Program-made: the position numbers and the translations under genes
Origin: Pelargonium nanum
Lineage: Eukaryota > Streptophyta > Magnoliopsida > Geraniales > Geraniaceae
Assembly: GCA_036897485.1 (NCBI GenBank)
Contig: JAYMTF010000748.1
Coordinates: forward strand, 1 to 30,720
DNA length: 30,720 nucleotides
Direction of reading: 5' to 3'
Notes under the pieces: model-generated
What the model was told of the DNA's origin: nothing
Databases searched by the model: none
The model's input: the letters and a program-made list of their open reading frames with translations, nothing else
Shown: piece after piece, positions 1 through 10,040 of the stretch
Position numbering within the stretch: the first letter of the stretch is position 1
Layout: every line of letters begins with the position of its first letter

Positions 1-15
1 ACAGTATAAGTAAAT

Positions 16-78
16 ACTTCTTCTCCAAGTAACGTCGGGTTCGAGACTCCTTCTCTAAATAACGTGGCGGGTCTTGCT
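16..78. repeat. Degenerate tandem repeat, possible SINE remnant at the window edge
   Basis: Two similar units, each reading roughly CTTCTC.AA.TAACGT..CGGG, begin near 18 and 50, with a period of about 32 bases. The first is followed by GGTTCGAGACTCC, which loosely resembles a Pol III B box. This could be the tail of a tRNA-derived SINE cut by the window edge. The assignment is weak. Confidence 0.3.
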
Positions 79-1868
79 TGTGTGAATGAACATCTATTAA
101 TAATATTCATAACACAATTTTCTTTATTGTTGTGTTTTTATTTATTAGCATCAATATATTGAAGAACTGTACGTGTGCCATCAAATGCACACAAATAAAA
201 TTATTCATTTAATCATTTTCTATCATATATTTAAGTCGACTTTACCGGTTATTGTAGGAACTAGCTCAGTGGCTGTAAAATTTCACGTCCACAAAATATG
301 GAAAAGAGATGCATTAGCTTTGCTGACACAGATAGTTTGACACTTTGAGTGGTCATTTGGGCAGTGAATTTTCTTCCAAATCCCAATCATGGCCATTCTT
401 CAATCTCAGAGAGCTGTTAAATTGTTCCTTTTTTCCAGAACCCACAGATTAAACATGCCACATGCCTACACCTAGTTTGCTTAAAACATGCAAATGTCAA
501 AAAAGCTACTTTTTCTCAATATCACAAAATTTAAAATAAAACAGACTTTCGACAGTTCATATTATTCTGATACGTCTCCATCTCCCATAATTTTAAACAT
601 AAAAAAGAAACAGAAAACAGAACACAGAACAGATCACCCAGCTGAGCCATATTCTTCTTGCTTGCTTCTTGAATTTGCAAAAAAAAAAAAAAAAAGTGAA
701 ATTAATTTTTTAAATTTCTACGACATTTTGTACAGTGTTTTGGCAGATGTCTGGTTTCGTAACGTTTCCTGTATACTTTACTTGCTAGTCAGTCTCCGAT
801 AGCACAGGAACAGTAACCTCTGTGTTCACCGCAAAGAGGTAAATTAAGAGTCGACCAGAGAGCTGTGACAGCAACTTCACAACCCTTATTAGGGTCATGT
901 TTCACCGCAATTGGTAACCGCACGATCCGGTTGTGGGGCCCAAGGAACCATCAAAGGGCTCACCTGCTCCGGTCACTGTCGAGCCCAGTTGTGATTGTAA
1001 TGTGGAGTTTATGGTACAAAACTGGTGAAGAAATGGATGCATCATCATTCAATCGTCACATACATCAGCAATAGGCAATAGCAGATAATGTATGTATGAC
1101 TGATGTTGTTGTATCATACTATCATGTATGAGTTGAGATGACATGTAAAGCAGCTCATTTTGAACTCTTTACAAGTAAAAATTATTAAGGTTCTACCCAC
1201 CCCTTCATAAAATCCGGAAATCCACATCTCCTGTCTCTTGTTCAAATCTCTCACTAAAAGTTATAATCCGTCCGGCCAACAATCAAATCGTTGCACATTA
1301 ATTATGCAAAAGATAAATGCTAAGCGTTTAAAATTTTCAGGAAAAAGGCGCGAGACAGATAAAAAATGAAAAGAATCTAAATGTAATATTTTTTTGCTTA
1401 ACCTAACTCAAACAAATGAGATGATGCAACCACATTAAAAATTTATTTATACGTATCCAAGTGAATTTGTGGGATCATAGCGACCTGCTGGATACAAATA
1501 TTTTAATAAAGTCTCACAACATCATTAATTGATGGTTGAGTATAAGCTAAACAATTATTGGCTTATGAGGAACTGACATATATGATATCACTGTCATGTT
1601 ATTAATTTTTCGTGCAAAATGCGCAGTTTTTAAGACATTGCACATGTGCCACATAGTGATTTTGACAAATCATCAATGAAATAATTGATGAGTCATGTCT
1701 ACTACATATAACTTTGTACAATCTTTTAGACATATAACATTACTCATTATGAAATGAAACATTACAAAAAAGCTCTCAATAATGATGTAATTTAAAACGG
1801 CTATATATGTTATCAACTATCTTTAACAAGATGTAAAAATACGTTGTTTTTTTGTACATTTTGTTAAT

Positions 1869-2056
1869 GAATCTCACATTGAAAGAATGTGAAGTCTATC
1901 ACCATTAATCGAAATACTAGTTAGGTTATTCATCTATTCATTTAAGCTTTGAGGATGAAGTAAAGCTTAAAATAATATCATAAGTACTAGTTATATCAAT
2001 TTGACGAAAAAAGGGTTAAAGAATCTCATGCCGAGAATGTGAAGTCAACATCCATG
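1869..2056 (+). repeat. Two dispersed copies of a ~35-bp motif
   Basis: A motif of the form GAATCTCA...GAATGTGAAGTC starts at 1869 and again at 2021. Each copy is accompanied by an ACTAGTTA motif nearby (about 1916 and 1986). The copies are clearly related but diverged, as expected of an old duplication or two fragments of one repeat family. No coding potential accompanies them. Confidence 0.4.
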
Positions 2057-2921
2057 AATAGATCATTTTCTAATGAAACTTTATTATGTCTAAATATTAA
2101 TAAATAAAAAATTGTTATCAAATTATAGTGTGACATTATCATAACTAAATTTCTTTAGTAAAAGAATGAAATTATGGAGGTGTTGGAAATGACAATGCTG
2201 GTTTTCTGTGTTTGAGAAACCATTGTGGTTTGAGATGGTGAGTGAAGCTTGGTTGCTTTGTTATGAGGATCTTGGGTGAATCATAAGCTTGGGTTCAAAA
2301 TAGGCTTTACAACTTAAAAGAAGAGTTGGAAGAGACAATTTCACTTTTCTTTAAAAATGGTGTTAAAGAAAGTGTAGCAAGCAACAAGGAAGGGAACAAG
2401 AACAGTAACCTTCTTTCAGTAAACAGTGTGTAACCTAAGGGGAAAAAAGAGCAAAGATATGGTACAACAAAAGCCCAGCAACCAAAATTCGTCCTTGGAA
2501 TTAGGACACACACCACCTGCAACTTATCTCATTTTTTGACATATCCACTTCGATTTGCCAGAAAATATAAAACAAAAACAAAGACAATATTGACTCTATG
2601 TCTCTCTCGATCTTGCCGACTAAGATATCTATGATTCAACAATATTGGACCAATGGTGGGTCGACAAGTGACCCCAAATTTATTAAATTGCTTGACTAAG
2701 GAATTGCAAATTTGCAATAGTGAAAATCATTCCTCCATTGTACCTTTCTCTTAATCATTCACCGATACTAAATTCAATATTCAAATCACTTCATATTTAA
2801 TCATACCAGACCCACATTGTATCATTTGTCACCAACACTATACAATAATTACAATACACTTGATATTTATGCGAGTAAAACCGTATATAGATATAAAAGA
2901 GAAGGTATTGGTGTATGTGAT

Positions 2922-3034
2922 ATAACTTTGCACTCTAACCTACAAACAAGTCCGAGCTCATTTAACCACAAGTATAACCATAACTTTGCTCTTTAACCTA
3001 CGAATGAGTCTTAGCTCGTTAAACCAATAGTATA
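2922..3034 (+). repeat. Tandem duplication of ~55 bp upstream of the bHLH gene
   Basis: Two units, 2922-2976 and 2980-3034 (period 58), both start ATAACTTTGC, carry TAACCTAC and an AGCTC..TT.AACC core, and end AGTATA. By eye about four fifths of positions agree. The array lies roughly 400 bases upstream of the bHLH start, so it falls within its likely distal promoter. Confidence 0.65.
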
Positions 3035-3395
3035 CAAAGTTTGTCCAAATACGTATATTGTGGAATGAAAATGGTATGATTCCATCAAAATCTCTTAATG
3101 ATGAAGATGGGGTTTGGTGGGGGCCAAGCACATCTACGGAGAAGTATCAACTATCAAGTCTCTCCTAAAGCAAACAAGTTACACTGACAGATCAAATTAA
3201 ATAAAATATATGTGCTTATGTATGAAAAAAAACACTTGCAGTAGGTTATGTGTCAATAGATTTTGCTTTGGTAGCCTCAAGAGCTGAGAAGACACCCGTA
3301 TCCTGCGCCAAAGATATTGGCCAACTCTAACAAAAATATTTATTTACTTTACGATCCACTCCATTTTTCACACACCTTCATTTAATTTTCTGTCC

Positions 3396-3403
3396 TATAA
3401 ATA
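3396..3403 (+). promoter_or_regulatory. TATA box of the bHLH gene
   Basis: TATAAATA stands in a C-rich context 36 bases before the ATG at 3439. With a usual TATA-to-start distance near 30 bases, the 5' untranslated leader would be very short. Confidence 0.6.
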
Positions 3404-3438
3404 CCACACCTGAACCTCACTTTTCTCCAACATCGATC

Positions 3439-4047
3439 ATGGACTACTACTATTTCCATAACCCTAATATTGAGGCAGCTTCAGGGTCATTGTCCTTGTC
3501 CTGGTCCTCTTCTTCTTCCATGGCAAGCACCAGCAAGAACAGAACAAAGAACAAGAAAAATGGCGGTGCCAAGAAGAGCAGCAAAGGGACCATGAAGCTG
3601 TCGACGGACCCGCAGAGCATAGCTGCGAGAGAGAGGAGGCACAGGATCAGCGATAGGTTCAAGATCTTGCAGAGCTTGGTCCCTGGTGGGTCCAAGATGG
3701 ACACGGTGTCAATGTTGGAGGAGGCCATACAATATGTCAAGTTCTTGAAGAACCAGATATGGCTTCACCAGTCCATGATGATGATCACCGACTTCACGGA
3801 GAACAGTTGCGACGTCGACGTTATGGAACAAGTTCCGTCGCCGGCGCCGTCAAGTGATGTGTTGCTTCCTTGCAGTTGTGGTACTTATAATAATTATGAT
3901 TGTGATCAAGTTGGTTTGGGGTTCGATAATGACGACTTGTTTGCACAGCTGCAGTCTGAGCTGCCTCCGTTGACGTTGCCGGAGCCTTGCTTCCAAGGTC
4001 AAGAAAGTCATGTTCTCTGGTTTAGTACTCATGAAGATATGAAATAG
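3439..4047 (+). CDS. bHLH transcription factor (counterpart of the bHLH part of Arabidopsis bHLH140)
   Basis: Single-exon gene of 202 residues encoding a nuclear DNA-binding dimeric transcription factor. After a Ser-rich, Lys-rich N-terminus, the bHLH lies at about residues 54-105. The basic region reads [19 protein letters not shown] and is followed by [13 protein letters not shown] and a second helix with [17 protein letters not shown]. The Glu-Arg-Arg core fits E-box binding, and the VPGG.KMDT loop is typical of the HECATE/INDEHISCENT-like clade. The segment matches, from memory, the first ~90 residues of UniProt bHLH140 (At5g01310). In Arabidopsis the model continues into an aprataxin part, but here the frame ends in TAG after a divergent acidic C-terminus. 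The aprataxin gene lies 6 kb away on the same strand, beyond an opposite-strand receptor gene. The start has a TATA box just upstream, and an AATAAA follows at 4164. Target genes cannot be read from the sequence. Confidence 0.9.
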   Translation: MDYYYFHNPNIEAASGSLSLSWSSSSSMASTSKNRTKNKKNGGAKKSSKGTMKLSTDPQSIAARERRHRISDRFKILQSLVPGGSKMDTVSMLEEAIQYVKFLKNQIWLHQSMMMITDFTENSCDVDVMEQVPSPAPSSDVLLPCSCGTYNNYDCDQVGLGFDNDDLFAQLQSELPPLTLPEPCFQGQESHVLWFSTHEDMK

Positions 4048-4163
4048 TTAGTTGCTATAGATTGATAAGTAGGTTTGTTGATGTTGTAGTGTTGAGAGTT
4101 GCAGCTTGTAATATCAAACATGTAACCTGTACTATTTTAACGGTGTTAGTGAGTTCGCGTTTT

Positions 4164-4169
4164 AATAAA
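4164..4169 (+). terminator. Polyadenylation signal of the bHLH gene
   Basis: AATAAA lies about 117 bases after the TAG stop in a T-rich stretch. This is a plausible near-upstream poly(A) element and supports ending the bHLH transcript here instead of joining it to the distant aprataxin exons. Confidence 0.4.
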
Positions 4170-4484
4170 TTATTATAAGACTCAAGTGTGTTATAATAGT
4201 ACCTTCTTTTTTTCTTTTGAAGAAAAAGAACATAACTGGCAACTAAAGGAGAAATAATTCATAAGCCTTGCAATTAATCCAAAAGTAAATAAGTTTGAGT
4301 TCATTTCCATTTTACTGGGAATTGTTTCTTAAAATTATTGTATTTTATTTTACCACGAGCTATTTTATGTGGGACCGTGGTCAACACGAGATCAACACTA
4401 CTAAATCATAACACACTCACACTAATTCTTATTTTGAACTGTAATGGAACTACTAGAAGAACAAACTATATTCTCTAAAACTCT

Positions 4485-4635
4485 TGCACCCTATGGGGTG
4501 ACACAATGGTTAAGACACACATCTCCATGTAGGAGGTCGTGGGTTCAAATCCCATTGCGCCGGGTGGGGTGGGTTTTGGGTTAAAAGGGGAGAGATACCC
4601 CGGTTGTGTAGCTCAACTGATAAAAAAGAAAAAGT
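4485..4635 (+). mobile_element. tRNA-derived SINE
   Basis: An internal Pol III promoter is visible. The A-box-like TGACACAATGG lies at 4499-4509 and the B box GGTTCAAATCC at 4542-4552, 32 bases apart as in tRNA heads. A non-tRNA body rich in G runs follows, ending in an A-rich tail (AAAAAAGAAAAAG) near 4622-4634. There is no cloverleaf, so it is not a functional tRNA. I could not find convincing target-site duplications, so the edges are approximate and the copy is probably old. Confidence 0.6.
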
Positions 4636-5297
4636 TAAGATGAAAGAACTTCTACCAATTGCCTATTGCTGGCAATTTGTCAATCAGATTGAACAAATTG
4701 CTCATTTTACACTTTTTTTTTGGTTGAAAATTTATCTGTTATAATCCAAAAAAATGATTTGATCCAATTCATATCTGTGTGGTCCTTCAACATTTTTCTC
4801 ATTGTAAGTCTCCGTTCTTTCTAAAATTATTAAATTCTATTTCATTTTTATTTTATTTTTAGTGTTGGGAGCAAAATGTTTACTGAAATTTGAAAAACAT
4901 TCGGAAATGCAAATTGAGCCCAATGGGCTTGGTATTGGCTTCGATGTGGATGGTTCGGCAAAAATGGACTCCTGAGCCCAATACTATGGGTCGTCAGTTC
5001 ATTTTCGACGAATATTTAGTAATCCAGAGATATTTTTGGTGTAGAAAGGTGTTGGGATGTTAGTGAATGGTTATCACTTATCAGTTATCACTCTGCAGAA
5101 CTGGACACCAAGCAAGGTAAGAAACTCATGCTCACAAAAACTACTACTTATGTTCAATTGTTCATGCTATCTTCTCTATTCACTTCTCATTCTGGAATTG
5201 ATGATTCTTTATGTACATCAGAGAAAGAGGAAAATAAGGCAAAACAATACAGCTTAAAAATTATTTTTCTTTCTTTCTTTCTTTTGTTTATGTACAT

Positions 5298-8200
5298 CTA
5301 TGAAGAGAATGATGATCTAGAGAAAGAAGAGAAGATAGAGATGGGTGGTGAATTATGGCAAGTACATTTTGGATTGTGAATGGCTCTCTTCCTACCAAGG
5401 TCAAGTTTTGTACAGAAAACACAATACTTACCTTGAAATTGTTTACTTTCCACCTTGTTTTCCTCATAAACTCTTGCATCATCATCATCATCATCATCAT
5501 AATTATCATTATTGTCTGAACTGTCTTCTTCTTCAGTATCTTCCTCATCCTCGTCCTCGCGATCGTGCCAAATTGTGTACTTGAGTCCCACCATTGGAAG
5601 CAATGCCAAAAGAATTTGGTCGACGAAATCGTCGGACCATCTCCTGCCTCTCCTCCAAAACATGAGGGGAGCAACAGCTACAGCTGATCCTACACCAAAC
5701 CCTAACCCTGTATATATGAATTGCCAATCGAATTTAGTTCCTGAATCTTCTTCAGAGTCCATTCTTGCAGCTGGTGGATTTGTAGGATCTGTGCATTTTA
5801 CATTCAGAGGTGCCCCGCATAGTCCTTCGTTGCCTTGAAACGAAGACTCTGGAAATGATTGGAGTTGAGTACTTATTGGAATCTTCCCCACCAGCAGGTT
5901 ATACGAGAGATTTAGGAATGAAAGGAAGTTTAGCTGAGCCAGCTGTGGAGGAATTGTTCCAATCAGTTTGTTAACTGAGAGATCCAAGGATTCCAGCTGT
6001 GACAAATTCCCCCAAATTGATGGCATTTCACCCGTCAGCCCATTATGCGACAAGTTGAGAACATACAGTGCTTTGAAGTATCCAAGCTCTTCTGGTATTG
6101 GCCCTTCAAGTTTGTTGCAAGAGAAATCAATGGACGTGAAGACGGTTAGGATTTTTACAAGCTCCATCTCTAGTCCTTTGCTGGTCACTGTCACTGCGTC
6201 CTGATAATACAGATTACTGAGTTCTAGGAACTCAAATTGGACATGATTGAGCTCTGAAGCAATTGAATCTTCGTCAAGCATCATTGCCTTCCAAGTTGTA
6301 AAGCGTTGTCCCGGTAGTTTGCCAGTGAAATTGTTGGAAGCTAGATCAACAATTTGAAGCATTTGCCAGGTTCCGTTGATATCTGGACAACCAATCTGAC
6401 CATAAAAATGATTGGACCGCAGAACAAGGACTCGCAGACTAGTAGTTTTGTTCTTCAAATGGCATGGGAAGACATCATGCATGAGGTTTTTTCCAAAGTT
6501 CAAAACCTCCAACAATTTGCAGTTGGCCAGAGATCTTGGAACCTTCCCTTCCAGTCGATTTTCACTGAGATCTAGAGTCTTTAAGTTACAACCAATTGGA
6601 AAGTTGTCATCAACCATACCACTGAGATGGTTCTTCCTTAGATTCATAACCCCAAGCACGCCACTCATTGCCATCAAACATTTCGGAATCTCACCACTCA
6701 AAGAATTATTGGACAGATCAAGAACTTGAAGGTATGAAGCATTGCATACTGATACAGGGATGACCCCGTGAAACTTATTGCTGGAAAGAGACAAAAAAAT
6801 AGCAAACGAGAGGTATGCACCAATTTCAGATGGAATAGGAGAGCTCAAATTATTGCTAGAGTAATCCAGATAGGTGGCAGCTTTAGGGAGAATCGGAATT
6901 GGGCCTTGAAGGTGGTTGGAATGAAGGTCAAGGACAATCAAAGAAGAATTGCCAGGGATGGGTGCTTCAAGATGCAGCAGGAAATTGAATGAAAGATTTA
7001 GGTGATAAAGGCCAATGTTCCAAATCCAGTTTGGTATATTCCCTTGAATCTGATTGCCTGAAAGGTCTAGATGTCTTAATGTGGATTGATTTCTCAAGAA
7101 CTCAGGAAATGTTCTGAGCTTGCAATAAGCCAATTTCAATGTGGTTATGTTGGGGAACAACAAAGTAGAATCTGCACCATTAGAATCAACTGACAGACTA
7201 TTGTGTGATAGATCAATGTATGAAAGATTCACGAGCTGTCGAATGACATCAAGGTTCAAGGATCCGCTGAAGTTGTTGGATGAAAGTGACAAGAATTTAA
7301 GACCTCGGAGTTCAAACAAAGAAATTGGTAGAAGGCCAGCCAATTTATTGCTACTCAAATCAAGGGTGTCCAGTTGATGTGAAGATGACACATTTGAAAC
7401 ATGGAACTGACCAGAGAATTGGTTGTTATTAAGCTGAATCTTCTGAAGAGATGGAAGAGAAATCAGAAACTCTGGAATACTACCACTCAGTGAGTTGTTA
7501 CCCAAATCAAGATTTACAAGATTCTGAAGACCTTTCCAATCAGGAGGAATTTGACCCAAAAAACCATTATGAGCAAGGATTATTTGGGTCAAATTCTTGG
7601 ACAAAGCGAAAGATGGGATTGAACCATCCAACTCATTCGAAGAGAAATCCAAATAAACCAATTGGGTAAGATTTGCCATCGACTTTGGGATTGATCCATT
7701 AAATTTGCAACCTCCAAGCTCAATTCTGGATAAAAATTTAAGGTTGCCAATAGAATCTGGCAACATCCCTGAAAAGTTAGTCTCACTAAGCTTTATTGTC
7801 TGAAGTGACCCATCTTTAGGAAATTCTGGCAGTGAACCTTGAAGTTGTTTGTTGTTTGACAAATCAATAGTCTGCAGAGTTGATACCTGAAAGATCCTTT
7901 TGGGGAATTCTCCATACGACCCAGAAGTGCCAAGACGCAATGAGGTCAAATTCCAGAAATCTGCAAAGAAATCCGGAACTACAGATGACAGATTGTTATT
8001 ATCCAGATGAATAACTGAAAGAGACCGAATCTTCAGCAACGATGAATCAATAGGGCCTGAAAGGTAACAATTTGACATGCTCAATACTCTGAGCTTCGGC
8101 AGAGAAGACGACAAGGCATGACACCACTCATTGCCATTTGCTGATATGTTAACCCCATCAAGATAGAGTTCCATAAGTTCCGACAGATTCCCAACAAGCA

Positions 8201-8711
8201 TAGCTAAGTTCGGATTCTCAAGCTGCAGTGGAGGAATTCCATTCAAGTAATTATTGGTTGAGAGATCAAGAGAAACCAACCTGGTCATGCGTGAAATCTC
8301 AATAGGAACTTGCCCTCTGAAGCCAGCATTTGAAAGATTCAGAAACTTCAAGCTCGTAAGCCGATCCAACCCACCTGGAATTGTAGAAATGAACTTGTTT
8401 TCCGACAAATTCAAGCTCTGCAGATTCTGGAGATTGAACAGACCGCTTGTATTGCCAATTCCAGCAGAGATTGATTCATTAGTCAAGTCCAAGCCTATGA
8501 CCAGACCAACCAAATCGCAAGTCACACCACTCCATAGACAGCAATCTGCACTCTGATTCCAACCCGCCAGTTTTCCAGATGGATTTAACTGAAGGCTGTT
8601 CTTGAATTGGAGCAACAAAGATCTCTGATCCTCTAGACATTGACCAGACACCGCAAGAAAATGGGCACCAACAGATATCAAGAGAAGCCATAAAAAGATT
8701 GGAACTTTCAT
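5298..8711 (-). CDS. LRR receptor-like protein (RLP, Ve/Cf/RLP7 class), intronless
   Basis: Predicted plasma-membrane LRR receptor without a kinase domain. This class usually senses extracellular pathogen or developmental signals and works through SOBIR1/BAK1-type co-receptors. From the chosen Met (8709-8711) the protein has 1137 residues. It opens with a signal peptide (about 1-23, ending AVSG) and an LRRNT cap with C..DQRSLLLQFKNSL and W....DCCLW.GV.C. About 30 extracellular LRRs of the L..L..LDLS.N.LSG.IP type follow, interrupted late by an island around YYQDAVTVTSKGLEMEL. After FQGNEGLCGAPL comes a membrane segment near 998-1018 containing GLGFGVG (GxxxG), then a short cytosolic tail that is strongly acidic with seven Asp in a row and ends in the family motif YCVFCTKLDLG...CTCH. 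The frame opens 32 codons earlier at 8807, but that extension would bury the signal peptide. The ligand is unknown. Confidence 0.92.
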   Translation of the reverse strand: MKVPIFLWLLLISVGAHFLAVSGQCLEDQRSLLLQFKNSLQLNPSGKLAGWNQSADCCLWSGVTCDLVGLVIGLDLTNESISAGIGNTSGLFNLQNLQSLNLSENKFISTIPGGLDRLTSLKFLNLSNAGFRGQVPIEISRMTRLVSLDLSTNNYLNGIPPLQLENPNLAMLVGNLSELMELYLDGVNISANGNEWCHALSSSLPKLRVLSMSNCYLSGPIDSSLLKIRSLSVIHLDNNNLSSVVPDFFADFWNLTSLRLGTSGSYGEFPKRIFQVSTLQTIDLSNNKQLQGSLPEFPKDGSLQTIKLSETNFSGMLPDSIGNLKFLSRIELGGCKFNGSIPKSMANLTQLVYLDFSSNELDGSIPSFALSKNLTQIILAHNGFLGQIPPDWKGLQNLVNLDLGNNSLSGSIPEFLISLPSLQKIQLNNNQFSGQFHVSNVSSSHQLDTLDLSSNKLAGLLPISLFELRGLKFLSLSSNNFSGSLNLDVIRQLVNLSYIDLSHNSLSVDSNGADSTLLFPNITTLKLAYCKLRTFPEFLRNQSTLRHLDLSGNQIQGNIPNWIWNIGLYHLNLSFNFLLHLEAPIPGNSSLIVLDLHSNHLQGPIPILPKAATYLDYSSNNLSSPIPSEIGAYLSFAIFLSLSSNKFHGVIPVSVCNASYLQVLDLSNNSLSGEIPKCLMAMSGVLGVMNLRKNHLSGMVDDNFPIGCNLKTLDLSENRLEGKVPRSLANCKLLEVLNFGKNLMHDVFPCHLKNKTTSLRVLVLRSNHFYGQIGCPDINGTWQMLQIVDLASNNFTGKLPGQRFTTWKAMMLDEDSIASELNHVQFEFLELSNLYYQDAVTVTSKGLEMELVKILTVFTSIDFSCNKLEGPIPEELGYFKALYVLNLSHNGLTGEMPSIWGNLSQLESLDLSVNKLIGTIPPQLAQLNFLSFLNLSYNLLVGKIPISTQLQSFPESSFQGNEGLCGAPLNVKCTDPTNPPAARMDSEEDSGTKFDWQFIYTGLGFGVGSAVAVAPLMFWRRGRRWSDDFVDQILLALLPMVGLKYTIWHDREDEDEEDTEEEDSSDNNDNYDDDDDDDARVYEENKVESKQFQGKYCVFCTKLDLGRKRAIHNPKCTCHNSPPISIFSSFSRSSFSS
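5477..5500 (-). repeat. (CAT)8 trinucleotide microsatellite inside the receptor gene
   Basis: Eight perfect CAT units are read on the coding strand as seven GAT codons, making the poly-Asp run of the cytosolic tail. Change by whole units would alter tail charge without breaking the frame, so length variation between alleles is likely. Confidence 0.9.
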
Positions 8712-8807
8712 TGATGCAGAAACTGAGAGTCGATAATCTCGAAGATGGTTAGAGGAAGGTGAAGAAAACCCATGAACATAATGAACTTTTGGGTGGTGGC
8801 AGACCAA

Positions 8808-10040
8808 ACATTACTCTGGTTCGGCGTAGAAATGAAGCTAGAAGGAGAAGATAATCGTAAATCGGCGGAGGATTGGTCAGAGGATGGGCGGCGTCAAATT
8901 CAACCACGGCCGCGAAGTAAGTTGTATTGTATTTAGACGTGGTCGTTGTCTGTATCTTCTTTATTTATTCCGTGTAGACTTTTTGGTTACATCTCGGAAT
9001 TTTCCTGCCAACCAATTCTTAAACAGTCCATAGATTCGTAAAATCTAATGTTTTGGGTTCGGGAATTCAATGCATAAACTTTACTTCAACGTTTAAATTG
9101 GAAGTCTGTGTAAGGTCCAAAAATGGATGGAATGATTGTAAAATGGTAGTGGGTTGGGTCTGTTTCCATGTACTAGTACAATGAAAGCAAGCATTTCTAT
9201 ATGAGTTGTGGAGCTCACATCTGTCATTTTCTTTGGTGGAAAAATGTGGCACCAACTTGAGATTGAATACAATTTTATTGGTTGTTGTAGGAATAAGTTT
9301 CAAACTTCTTTGTTATTTTAGTTCTCTAAGTCTTGAGATTTTGCTACTTCGTTTTATTGTCCGTCTCGTATAAATATATTGTCATAGTTGTTTCTATTTG
9401 GATAGATCTTTCAGTGTTGGAAGTTGTTTCTTTGCTACGAGTTAATGAGTTTTATTTGGTCCTGCTATGAGGAAATTTTATCACCTATCAACAAAAATTC
9501 AAGAATTACAATTGATTATCGTTGAAATAGACAATATGCATGTCGTTGTTGAAGTTAGAGCCCGATAAAGAGAAACCAAAAATTTCGGGTAGGTAATTAA
9601 CATTAGTTTCAGTTCAATTCATCCAATTGTTCGATTGAATAAAATTTGTCTTTGTAAAGCGGTCTACGAACAAAGTGATTAATGTGATTGCTAGGTCCAA
9701 CATATCAATGTGAAACTAACAAAATTGTTTCTCAAATTGTTACCAAATGATATTTATTGAATAAATCATATCACTTTCTTTTTTATATATATCAAATACA
9801 TACATTAGTTTTGTTCAAAACTAAACCGTTGCGAATAATTGACTCAATTCTTTACTAGTCTTTCCTATAATTGGCCGGGTTGGGTATAGTCATATCCTAG
9901 GCGGAGGGCAACATTAAAGCGTGTCCAAACATCGAGCCAAAGCAATACAGAAGAAAATCGAAACAGTGTATCTCTCTCTGCGAGAAACTGATCAGGACTG
10001 GAAGCCATTGAAATTCCAAACCCTTCCGAGCCGACTAAAA
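8808..10040. other. Divergent intergenic region between the receptor and aprataxin genes
   Basis: The receptor (-) and aprataxin (+) genes are transcribed away from each other from this 1.2-kb spacer, which must hold both promoters. I see no clear TATA box for either and no gene. The last 120 bases (9921-10040) stay open in frame with aprataxin exon 1, with an upstream ATG at 9921. Confidence 0.6.

Larger units (their letters stand above)
1..3438. other. Gene-free AT-rich region upstream of the bHLH gene
   Basis: I see no convincing gene. The open frames here are short, low-complexity and resemble no family I know. The stretch holds a 32-bp-period degenerate repeat at the left edge, a GC-richer island near 840-1075, two related copies of a short motif near 1869 and 2021, a tandem duplication at 2922-3034, and the bHLH promoter at the right end. 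The rest is plain AT-rich intergenic sequence. Confidence 0.6.
4048..5297. other. Convergent intergenic spacer between the bHLH and receptor genes
   Basis: The bHLH (+) and receptor (-) genes point at each other here. The spacer carries both 3' untranslated regions, a tRNA-like SINE at about 4485-4635, and a short (TTTC)n tract near 5266-5284 on the receptor's 3' side. The remaining open frames are short and have no recognisable product. Confidence 0.6.

Noticed and set aside
488-802. 104-residue plus-strand frame
   Set aside because: Composed of homopolymer-derived Lys/Ile/Leu runs, with no codon or family support.
2307-2717. Two short minus-strand frames (71 and 62 residues)
   Set aside because: Low-complexity hydrophobic or Lys-rich sequence with no likeness to known proteins, in AT-rich DNA.
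4499-4570. Possible tRNA gene at the SINE head
   Set aside because: A and B boxes are present but no acceptor or anticodon stem can be formed; the body and A-rich tail fit a SINE.
8712-8807. Upstream in-frame Met extending the receptor by 32 residues
   Set aside because: The extension would place a polar stretch before an otherwise perfect signal peptide, so the Met at 8711 is preferred.
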